Below are positions 47,546-56,875 of a stretch of DNA of 64,000 nucleotides, piece after piece. This DNA is from Nemophila menziesii. Its lineage: Eukaryota > Streptophyta > Magnoliopsida > Boraginales > Hydrophyllaceae. Positions within the stretch are counted from its first letter, which is position 1. Every line of letters begins with the position of its first letter. The notes beneath the pieces are model-generated. The model ran no database searches, was not told the DNA's origin, and worked only from the letters and a program-made list of their open reading frames with translations. Location: positions 19,167,499 to 19,231,498 of the forward strand of contig JARWIR010000016.1 in assembly GCA_029959085.1 (NCBI GenBank), in the 5' to 3' direction. A program made the position numbers and the translations under genes.

Positions 47546-48995
47546 AAAAAAGAAAAAATTAAAATAAAATGTGAGTCAAAAAGACATAAGAGAATCTTTT
47601 GAACTAACACTAACCGAATTAACAATAAACTACAACCCACCACCAGAGCCACTCTTCGGCTAGATTTCACTACTAAGTCAATTCATCGAACACTTACCCA
47701 CACATATAAAAATATAATGAAGAGTGATGATCCTGATGGAGATGCGGACGATGACGTAAGTGTTAATCACTGTATCATGCAAAATTACCATATAGGTCCC
47801 AGTTTTATGCAAAATACTTTAAAATTATTATAAAAAAAACAATTCTCTAATTCTCAACATTCAGCGTTACAGAATTCATTCACTTGGCCTAGATTATACA
47901 AGTATATTGATATTACTATGATACAATATAGGTTTTGCCGGAGCACCACCACTTCAACCTAACTAAGAAAATTCCAATTCCAAACCCATCAATATTCAAC
48001 ATCATTTATAATAAGAACAAATGAAATATATTAATTTGCACGGTAGCGCACATAACACAGAGCTTTTCGCAAGAGCTCTGATGAATTCGAAGTTGTGATT
48101 CAAACGTTCAAGGAGTTCTTCACCGGAGCTCAAATCAAAGTTGTTTAAAGAGAGAATTTCCTTGAACCCAGAAAAGATAGTATCTCAGAAGCTGCAAGGG
48201 ATTAGGTACCTGATGTAAAAGAAGCTAATCTTGAAGTTATTTAAGCCACAAAACCATGCTTTAATGGTATGAACGCATTATTAAAAATAAATTTACCAAA
48301 AACCCCTTTTGGCACGCAACTATAAGATCCATACCTTTAGGAAATTTTTCCTCTACATTTGATAAAAAATTTCTGTTGAAAATTGATCTATCAATGCTTA
48401 GAGTGAAAAGAAATTTTTAAATAAAAAATGAGTGTAAAGTGATGCATTAAGCTAAGTCCAACATCACGATTCATTTTTTGCCAATTCATCTTTCTATCAA
48501 ATATTAATTCTCTAAACTAGGGTTGCTCCTCTGTCAATCTAATTATAAAAATCCTATTATATTTTTATTTCAATGTACTTTTTGTAATTAATTTAATAAT
48601 TTTTTAAATTGTTATTAAGTTTTTTAATTCATATGTCTATTTCTTAACTTGATATAAAATTTAAAAAAATACTTTAAATATTGATACACAAAAAAAATTA
48701 AAAACAAAAAAAATGTAACGAAAACAAAAAAACAAAAGAAATGTAAAGAAATAAAGAAGAAAAAAAATCAAAGTTCAAGAATGAATAACTAAAAAGACAA
48801 AAAAAATGATAAGAGATTGGGCATTTAAATCCAAGAAGAATAATAAATAACGAGGAGGAGCCCTTCAAAGAATTTAAAGAGCTCCTTCTCTCTAAATCAG
48901 TAACTATACACACATATATATGAATCTCAAAATTCAAAAAATTAGGGTTTATCAGCGAAGTTTCAATTAATCAAACAAAAAAAATCGTAAAGTAG
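47546..48995 (+). other. Intergenic region with an unassigned coding-like relic
   Basis: Most is AT-rich. At 48060-48245 one frame reads SSDEFEVVIQTFKEFFTGAQIKVV before a stop. Further readable pieces (ENFLEPRKDSISEAARD, PDVKEANLEVI) follow across frame changes, so it looks like a decayed exon of an unidentified gene. 48870-48995 is the probable 5' UTR part of the DCP2 retrocopy ('ttagggtttatcagcgaag'). Confidence 0.4.
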
Positions 48996-50515
48996 ATGTC
49001 AGGAATTTCGCGATCTTCCAAGTTACCTCCTAAAGAACTCCTTGATGATCTTTGCAGTCGATTTGTTCTTAATGTACCGAAAGAAGATCGTCAATCATTT
49101 GAGAGAATTTTATTTCTTGTGGAGTATGCACATTGGTACTACGAAGATAATTTAGTTGAAGAAGATCCATCTTTAAGGTCTTTAACTTTGAAGGAATTTA
49201 CTTCATTACTATTCAACACTTGTGATGTATTAAAGCCTTATGTAGCGAATGTTGATGATATATGGAAAGATTTTACATCGTATAAAGTTCGAGTTCCTGT
49301 AATTGGAGCTATTATCTTGGATGAATCTTATGAACGGTGTTTGCTAGTAAAGGGATGGAAAGGATTAGGGGTGAGCAAAATTGTAACAAAACCGAAAAAC
49401 CGTGTTAATTTTAACCAAACTGATTCAAAATATATGTTAATTTTACCTTGGCCAACCTTACCTATCGGGTTACCTTATGATTTTTCGGGTCCATGTATTT
49501 TACCTATATATTACCCAAGCTATTGGATTGGGGTTACCCAAACCGAAAAACCGTGTAAATAAAAAAAAATCAAAACATGTACATTTGATAAGTCATTTCA
49601 TTTGGCTTCTCGGATATTCCAAACATGCATAATTTATTTTGAAGTGTATTCGATTCACGATTTTTTCGTTTCTAATGTCAAGACTGTATCTTTGATCTTT
49701 CGAAGTATAATGATATAAGTGTTTTCAAATTTTTTCATTTATTTAATTTTTTCATGCGTTAAAAAAGAGTTTGACTAATGTTGTCTAACGAGGGTAAACG
49801 GAGGGTAACCGAAGGGTAAACCGAATTAACCCGAGGGTAAACTTTTTTTTACCTTACCCTTGGGTTACCCTAACAATTACTTAAACCGAAATATATTACC
49901 CTTGGTAACTCTAACCTCAAAACCGGGTAAAACCGACCCATGCTCTCCCATAGAAAGGATCAAGCTGGAGCTTTCCTCGTGGAAAGAAAAGTAAAGATGA
50001 AGAAGATCATGCATGTATTAGAAGAAACAGGTTTTGATTTCTCGGAGTATCTAAACAAAGAGGACTATATTGAAAATACATTTGGACAACAGAGAATCCG
50101 TCTTTACATAGTCCCTGGAGTAAAACATGATACATCCTTTGCTCCATTAACCAAGAAAGAAATCAGTGAAATATCATGGCAAAGACTTGATGAACTTCAA
50201 GTAACTAACGAGGATGTAAATTCAAGAGGAAAAACTAATCTTAAGCTTTATATGGTTGACCTTTTCTTTAAAAAGTTTGAAATCATGGATTTTGACACAT
50301 AAGCATGCAGTAGTACCTAGAATTGATAAGCCGTTGAAAGGAATAAGTGTGTGGAAGGCAAAGAACAATTCTTCCGGAACCATCTCAGAAACTCCAACAA
50401 AAAAAGCTGTTCCAGAAATACCTCAGACAAAGTGGGTCCCGGAAAAAGTTTCAGAAAGTTTAAATTCGACACTGCTTCTATATTTGAAGCTATGGAAGCT
50501 TCTTTTGGTGCTTAA
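48996..50515 (+). pseudogene. DCP2: Decapping enzyme DCP2 retrocopy, broken
   Basis: Starting at ATG 48996, MSGISRSSKLPPKELLDDLC and the following ~120 residues match the DCP2 N-terminal Box A region and the start of the Nudix fold (VPVIGAIILDESYERCLLVKGWKG). A 587-bp MITE (49366-49952) interrupts the next codons. After it, KGSSWSFPRGKK leads into the Nudix box, where a deletion of about 14 bp at ~50010 removes the AIREV-type part, leaving EETG. Downstream, TFGQQRIRLYI, APLTKKEISEI, LYMV, LKSWI and the conserved C-terminal FKFDTASIFEAMEASFGA (stop at 50513-50515) are all present but in different frames, so there are at least three frameshifts (~50010, ~50270, ~50450). No introns interrupt the coding blocks, as expected for a reverse-transcribed mRNA; plant DCP2 genes are known to have introns (inference here). 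In plants DCP2 removes the mRNA cap in P-bodies. This copy cannot do so because the Nudix catalytic helix is damaged. Confidence 0.85.
49366..49952 (+). mobile_element. hAT-type MITE in the DCP2 Nudix exon
   Basis: The ends are TAGGGGTGAGC and GCTCTCCCATA (TIR match 9 of 11). A perfect 8-bp target duplication GAAAGGAT lies at 49358-49365 and 49953-49960. Removing the element and one duplication restores VKGWKGSSWSFPRGKK across the site. The interior is rich in 'ggtaaaccga' and 'ggttaccc' words. The left end contains GTGAGC, a good splice donor, and the right border creates CCCATAG, an acceptor (see findings). Confidence 0.9.
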
Positions 50516-51016
50516 ATCATGTAAAGCTATAAAGTGTTAACGGATAAAGAAATCTTGGAAGAACCACAATCAACTACCAAATCAGAGAACATCAAGCCTA
50601 CACTATGGAAAACAGTTTGGAATGGTAATACACCAAAGAAAATACGTCTCTTCAGCTGGAAAGCATGTAACAAGGCGATCCCAACGGCACGTAACCTATA
50701 CGAGAGAAACTGCTCAGATTAACCAATGTGCCGGTGGTGCCAGAATCACGAAGAAACAACGGAGCACCTGCTCCTGCAGTGTAATATCAATAAAACGATA
50801 TGGGCAGCTTCCTCTCTACAAATTAATATCCAACAAGAAGAGATAAAGAGTATCGGAGACTGGATGCTGGGAGTTATAGAAACATCTAATAAAGGAGGAT
50901 GGGACAACACAATAGTCACCGACCACATAATAATAAACTTATGGAACATATGGAAGGCAAAAATGAAGGCCGTTCACGAAGATACAAATCATCAAGACTA
51001 CTAACAAATTGATGGG
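50516..51016 (+). pseudogene. LINE fragment fused to the DCP2 retrocopy
   Basis: Directly after the DCP2 stop, translation runs KSC...YKVLTDKEILEEPQ and then LWKTVWNGNTPKKIRLFSWK, NKAIPTARNLYERNCSD, and a zf-RVT zinc motif MCRWCQNHEETTEHLLLQC. It closes with IINLWNIWKAKMKAVHEDT. This is the same LINE region as at 25500-25960 and the same orientation as DCP2. One stop (50719-50721) occurs. The fragment is cut by an Athila LTR at 51017. DCP2's own 3' UTR and poly-A are absent between the two. Confidence 0.85.
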
Positions 51017-52524
51017 TGGTGTGGCCTACGGTGTGATAAAAAGATGATATAATTTAGATGCAAATGAACACCTTACGCTAACACGGTTCTGCAAGTATTA
51101 CAGGACGTATGCAAGTTTTAATGATAAGAAGATTCGTTCCTCAGAGACTACGAAAGTTAGAGATAACTTATGCAAATTATCAAGTGCAAATAATTAAGCT
51201 AGAATAATAATACGCAAGGGTAGAAAAAGAAAGATAGATTTTTATTTGGTTTTTAAATAATAAAACTAAACTAATAAATTAAAAGACAGAAAATAAATAA
51301 CAGAAAAGAAAAGAAGATAGTATGAAAGTTAGCTTGAGTAAATAGCATGTAATCCCCACTAGTTTTGCCGTTCTAAACATGTAAGGGTGAATTATGTAGT
51401 ATTTCAATAATCAGTTCCAATTACACTAGGTAGTTTTAAATAGGATTTACCTGTGTCAATAAGGCTTCCTAAACAAACTGTTCCTGCAATTGGTAAATAG
51501 TCACATGTACTAAACCATAGTGATTATCTAGTTAGGTTGATTTGTCAGATTTAAACCGAATACTAGACGTTATGTGCTAAACATGTAATTAAACACCGTT
51601 GTCAATGGTGACCTAATTACTAGATGGTAATTCTATATGGCCTAGGTTCCACAAGAACACAGAATATAAATACAAACACATAAACAGAGAATAAAAACAA
51701 TAATTCAATTTAAAACATAGAATTCCCAAATTAGATAAATGTCAACCAAAACTAGGGTTCATACATATATGCTAAAACTCAAGCTAATGGAATTAATTCA
51801 TACTAAGAAGAGAAGAGAAAAGAATTACAAAATAAGAGGTTGAAGAAGACATATGGTGTTCTGCTCCTTCCAGACTTCTTCTCTTGTGTTGCAGCTTCCT
51901 CTTGGCCTTAAGGTCTGGCCAAGGATGATTTAAGAGTGTTAAGAGGCTGTATTTATAGTGTATAGGTTGACCTAATTCGTTTCTTGAAGGAGAGGTTAAG
52001 TAATGGACTCCAAGCCCAACTCAAATTCGTATCGAAATAAAGATAATTACTGCTGAAATGTTTTAATCATATCTTCTTCGTTATTGGTCAGTTTTTAGCC
52101 CATAAGATACCAAAAGAATCCTCACAGAATTATCTACGTCCCTATTAAAGGGATCTTCCAGAATCGGCTCGGTTTTGGAGTTATCACCACTTCTTTAGGC
52201 GTAGCTGCAGAAATTCAGATTTACTTGGCAGCTTTTCCTTTTCCTAATTGAACTCAGTTTCCTTCTATCTCCAATTTCCATGTTTATCTTCTTTCCTTTA
52301 GCTCTTTTAACCAACTTGGACTCTAATTAATTACCATATATCTCTAAAGCTTCACACTAAATAAATAATTAAACCCAATATGCTCTAAAAATAATAAATA
52401 ATCCATTCAAGACCCAAAATAGGAAAGTGTACTAAATCATGAGAAATTCGACCTATAAACTAATAAATACGCCTAAAATGATGTCTCGGAAGTATATTTA
52501 ATTATCACAAATGAGGAGACATCA
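51017..52524 (-). mobile_element. Athila-like 3' LTR (copy D, inverted)
   Basis: This full-length LTR of 1,508 bp on the minus strand starts at TGATGTCTCCT (52524) and ends CCACACCA at 51017. A polypurine tract sits outside it (52525-52540 on plus: 'agacccccaactcaaag'), so it is the 3' LTR and its internal region lies at higher coordinates. It interrupts a LINE fragment. Confidence 0.85.
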
Positions 52525-54604
52525 AGACCCCCAACTCAAAGTTGTATCGTCCCGATACAATAAAAGTAAAAAACAGTAGGGAAGTCAAGAAGAAGAAGTA
52601 GGAGGAGAATAAGAACAGAACATAATGAATGATCCTAGAGCAAAAAATCTTAAAAGTCTCATGTAGTAATGCTCAAGAAATAATGCACAAGTATGCTTAA
52701 TACACATGTAATCAACAATCCATAAATTCAAGTCCAGATTAATTTCGCAATGCCAGAAGGAGAGGATGATAACTTAGTTCATGTTAATGGCTATAGGTTG
52801 TTCATAAGCCCTAATATAGCATTCAATGGTCCACTTACCTATTACCTAATAGCTCAATTGTTTCTCCATCAAGTAGTTAGAAATCCTAAGGTCTTTGGTA
52901 ATAACGTGGCTTAATGACGGGTGTGGTATATTTGGATAATGAAAAGTGAGCTTTTGGCTCTCTCCTCACTAGCCATCAACGAATCGCCCTAGAGCTTGAG
53001 TTTTCACTCGAAGATGTTCTCACTCAACCCAATTTTTGATGCTTTTGATATGCATCCCCAATAATCCCAAATAAACCCTTTCATGATGATATACAAATTC
53101 CACTTTGCCGGTCCGAATATATATTCTTTTCAAATTAATTTTCTTCTTTTATATAGATATGATTCTCTCTTTGATGTTCGAGATATCACGCTATTTTATC
53201 ATATATATTTTCTTTTTATGCCCTTTTTGGCAAAATTAGCTCGTAGCTTCCTTTTCATTCACTATTACCCCGGCAAAGGGTTACAATATTAACTTTTTCA
53301 CCATCAATAAAATCACAAATATAATTCCCAAAACCCAATGTTCCCGAATGATGAAACCCACCACCCCAAACTCAAGCTTTAAAACGAGTTGTCTCAGGTT
53401 TTGCGATTTGAGTGCGGGTCATATGGATAAGTCCTACAAACTAAGGGTATGGATTATAATGTGGCTTAATAAAAAGGCTTTAGAAGAGGGGCTAAGACAG
53501 ATAAATAATAACAATAATCAAACAAAAAGGGTGAGAAGGTATAAAAGGCTTCAAGTGTTCTTACATGAAAGAACTGCCTTATTCATTTTTCTAACTACCG
53601 GATTTCGTTACTTTTTCACTAATAGTTCATAGATAAGCGGGTTTTCAACTAATTTCAAACCTCACGTTCTACACACCAAATAACTCTCCCTATGTTTCAA
53701 CATACATCTTAGCATTGCTCATTAACTTTCCTATCCTTTATTTCCTGTTTTCATACATGCATCTAAACAACTTTGTAACATCTTTCAAAAACATACTACT
53801 TACTATCATTGACCTAATGAAATCATGCTCAATAGGTACATTCAAAGATATTCTATGCCTAATTCAACCCAAAAAAAATTAACTTTTATGAAAACACAAA
53901 AAGGAAGATGAGGACAACGAATCCCCACCCCCAACTCAAAAATGAGCCGTGTCCCTACGACTCAAAAAAGACTCAAGAAAGAATAAAATTTAAAATTAGC
54001 ATACATATTGCACATAAAGAAATGGTAGGGAAGAAAGAAAACATACTCTTCGAGGCTATTACCTCGCCTTAATGACATCCAAGATAGGATTTTGCTGGAT
54101 TTTTCTTTGATTGCTCGAGGAGTGTTGTGATATACTCCTTTTCTCCTTTTGAAAGTTGTGTAATTACTCTCAAAACTTTAATGATCCAAGCATTGTCAAT
54201 ATTGTTACTCATCTAAACTCACGTGTTTCTTCTTCACCCAATTTCTTATTCGCTTTTCGATCAAGACACGTGATCATAATAGGATATTACATTAAATAAC
54301 GACATGGGAGAGATCGAAAAATCGTATCACCTCCTCATAGATCAACTGTGCCACATCTTCCTCTCCTCCTCTCAAAATACAATTTAACAAGATTGCGTTC
54401 TTCTTAGTTACATCTGAATTTCTTGTGTTTCCAAAGACATTAGTTGTAAGAAAGTGGTGTCAAACTCTCGTATCCAGTTGGAGATATTTGTAAGGCCAAG
54501 GTGCCTTTAACTCTCCCTTATGTGGTTGCACTCTTTCTTTATCTAAGACATGCTCAAAAAGTAAATTCCAATCGAAAGTTTAGATTTTGTCCTCCGTTTC
54601 TCTA
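52525..54604 (-). mobile_element. Athila-like 3' internal region (copy D)
   Basis: This is the part of the element between pol and 3' LTR, read on minus. It holds the same landmarks as 7880-10850 in reverse: polypurine tract near 52525, 'gagcttgagttttcactcg' (52990-53010), and the GAGTCG...GGGGACAC block (53930-53960). The stretch 54604-54240 encodes, in pieces, the plant-transposon ORF seen better at 54841-55387. The 5' part of the element is absent; the region ends at an inverted repeat. Confidence 0.75.
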
Positions 54605-55656
54605 TTCTATTTAGGCCTCTTTAGCCGAGATAGTAAGGGTTTTGTCCCAGTTAGAGGCAAGTTAGTTCCTTTCACAGTTGAAGAGATTCGAACCCACTTT
54701 CGGTTCAAGAAATTGGTTGGACCATGCAAGTATAGAGAAACGGAGGACAAAATCTAAACTTTCGATTGGAATTTACTTTTTGAGCATGTCTTAGATAAAG
54801 AAAGAGTGCAACCACATAAGGGAGAGTTAAAGGCACCTTGGCCTTACAAATATCTCCAACCGGATACGAGAGTTTGACACCACTTTCTTACAACTAATGT
54901 CTTTGGAAACACAAGAAATTCAGATGTAACTAAGAAGAACGCAATCTTGTTAAATTGTATTTTGAGAGGAGAAGAAGTGGATGTGGCACAGTTGATCTTT
55001 GAGGAGGTGATGCGATTTTCGGCCTCTCCTATCTCGTTATTTAATGTGAAATATCCTACTATGATCACGTATCTTTTTTGGAAAGCGAATGTGAATTTGG
55101 GTGAAGGAGAGAAACTAGAGTTTAAGATGAGTAACAATATTGACAATGCTTAGATCATGAAAGTCTTGAGAGGAGCGGGAATTACGCAACATTCAAAAGA
55201 AGAAAAGGATCGTATTTGGAAAGAGAAGGTAGAGGAGCAATTAAATAAAGTTGAAACATCTCAAACTTCCTTAGCCGAAGATGTGGCACAAATTAAAGTT
55301 GATCAAGTGCACATCATGACACTCCCTGAGCAATTAAAGAAAGATCCAGTAAATCCTATCTTGGATGTCGATAACGCGAGGAAATAGCCTCGAGAGCATG
55401 TACTCTTTCTTCCTTACCATATATGTATATACTTTATCTGCTAATTTTAATTTCTTTTTAGAGCCTTTTTTGAGTCGTGGGGACACGTCTCATTTTTGAG
55501 TTGGGGGTATGGGGATTCGTTGTCTCTCATCTCCATTTTTCTATTTTTAGGTAGAAATTAAAATTTTTGATACATGGGAATTATATGTAGAGTGTGTTTA
55601 ATAGCTTCAAATCATAAGCTCAGTAAGCTAATGACAGAAAGTAGTATGTTTATGAG
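53785..55656. repeat. Large inverted repeat made of two Athila 3' regions
   Basis: Left arm is about 53785-54604, right arm 54733-55656, spacer 128 bp. The innermost ~140 bp of each arm are nearly identical in reverse complement (I count one or two differences, for example CAGTTGG against CCGGTTGG). Similarity falls outward. Landmarks paired across the arms are the 'gaggacaaaatctaaacttt' word, 'gtggcacagttgatc', the GAGTCG...GGGACAC block and 'agtagtatgttt'. A transcript across it could form a hairpin of ~0.8 kb. Confidence 0.85.
54841..55387 (+). pseudogene. Athila extra-ORF (plant transposon protein) fragment
   Basis: Read across one stop, translation gives FLTTNVFGNTRNSDVTKKNA, ILLNCILRGEEVDVAQLIFE, YPTMITYLFWKANVNLGEGE, then MKVLRGAGITQHSKEEKD and a helical tail with LAEDVAQIKVDQ (to 55387). 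This matches the general form of the helical 'putative plant transposon protein' domain that Athila-type elements carry after pol ('L..A.L.G..IDV..LI..EI...'). Function is unknown. The first part also exists on the minus strand of the left arm. Confidence 0.65.
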
Positions 55657-56802
55657 TGGTGGGTCCTTGTGTGTTATAAAATAATGAAATAAAAGCAAAT
55701 GAATAAAGGATCCACAGACCGCAAGTGTACGGGTCATACCAAGTAATAGATAAGTATAATCGGGATTATCGTCTCCACAAGATTTAAGAAGTTATTCTAA
55801 ATTTGTGTTTAATATCAGAATAGATAGTTCTAATCGTTTTAAAAAGATAAATAGTAAGGGAGTTTGTGTTCTAATTAACTAAATAAAATAAATATACAAT
55901 AAAATAAACAATTAATAATTATGCACGAAAGATAAGGATATGCAAGTATGAATCTATCCTATTGAATTTATAATTCCTAAGAATAAGGGTAAATGGGAAA
56001 TCTAACAATAGTCGGGAATCAAATATCCCGTAGCCCCCGTCAGGGTGGACCTAAGAGCTATCCTACAGTATTACAAACCCCGTCAGGGCGATTATAAGCT
56101 ATTTTCAGATGAATACTATTTTACCCAATTGGCTACGTGGTTAGTCAAGCAGTCAGGGTCAAATAACGGATACCACACGTCTATTATCTAAGTCTGTAAT
56201 TAAACCCCCCGTCAAGGTGATCCATAGGCCACTATATGGAATAGCCTAATTACTATGAGCTAAGTTTGATTCATGACTTCAAAATTAGTGATTAAAACAA
56301 AATGATAGTCAATGGAAATTAAGAACCAATTCAATTAAATACTAAAATTCCAGATTCAAATTAAACAGAAAATCAATAACCAAAGGTTCATATAATTACA
56401 ATCCTAAAGAGAAATTATGCATAAATAAACTTCTTGAATAAATAGCTTAGAAATACCTCATAGACAAAATAGATCTAATACTAATTTACCCAAATAATAG
56501 AGATGTAGAAGTGCTGAATTGATGTAGTTAAGCTCTAGCTCTTGCTTCTCCCTCCTCTAGATCCTCTTGATTGATTCTATGATGATTTATATGTGTATAT
56601 TAAGCTTATGCAGCCAAGGGATAATTTTCTAAGGTTTAGAGCTGGTATTTATAGGTGCTAGGTCGAATTACTTGGAGTGGAAGACAAGTCAAGAACTCTT
56701 TAATTCGTAGCCCTAAAATCTAGGAAATGTAAGATTCTGCTGCTGATTTGATTTGGTCATATCTCATCCAATACTTATCCGTTTGAGGAGTTCCAATATA
56801 TG
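55657..56802 (-). mobile_element. Partial Athila-like LTR (copy E, inverted)
   Basis: It starts TGGTGGGTCC at 55657 and shares with LTR B (3687-5274) the 'accgcaagtgtac.ggtc' word (55718; 3730), 'agcccccgtcagggtggacct' (56031; 4098) and 'ggagctatcct'. It breaks off at about 56800, where a short tandem repeat and LINE 2b begin. The edge at 55657 joins the right arm of the inverted repeat without a primer site. Confidence 0.75.
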
Positions 56803-56875
56803 AAACTTTTTCCTGATACAAATTTTTTAACTTTTTCCTGATACAAATTTTTTAACTTTTTCCTGATACAAATTT
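56803..56875 (+). repeat. Tandem repeat, three copies of a 25-bp unit
   Basis: The unit AACTTTTTCCTGATACAAAT plus TTTTT occurs three times. It lies at the junction between LTR E and LINE 2b. On the minus strand the unit reads NLYQEKVK-like, extending the RNase H reading of the LINE. Confidence 0.85.

Noticed and set aside
48996..49562. A 188-codon ORF as a complete short DCP2-like protein
   Set aside because: After residue ~122 the frame reads into the MITE, giving sequence unrelated to DCP2. The real continuation lies beyond 49960.
49366..49952. Reading the DCP2 interruption as an ordinary ancestral intron
   Set aside because: It has an exact 8-bp target duplication and matching inverted ends, and removing it with one duplication restores the codons exactly. 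It is a transposon insertion, even if it could be spliced.
53348..53632. 94-codon plus-strand ORF in Athila copy D
   Set aside because: It is antisense to the non-coding 3' region of an element on the minus strand, with no domain and low complexity.
54680..54720. tRNA-like segment in the palindrome loop
   Set aside because: The 'gattcgaaccc' word resembles a T-loop, but no acceptor or anticodon stems can be paired around it.
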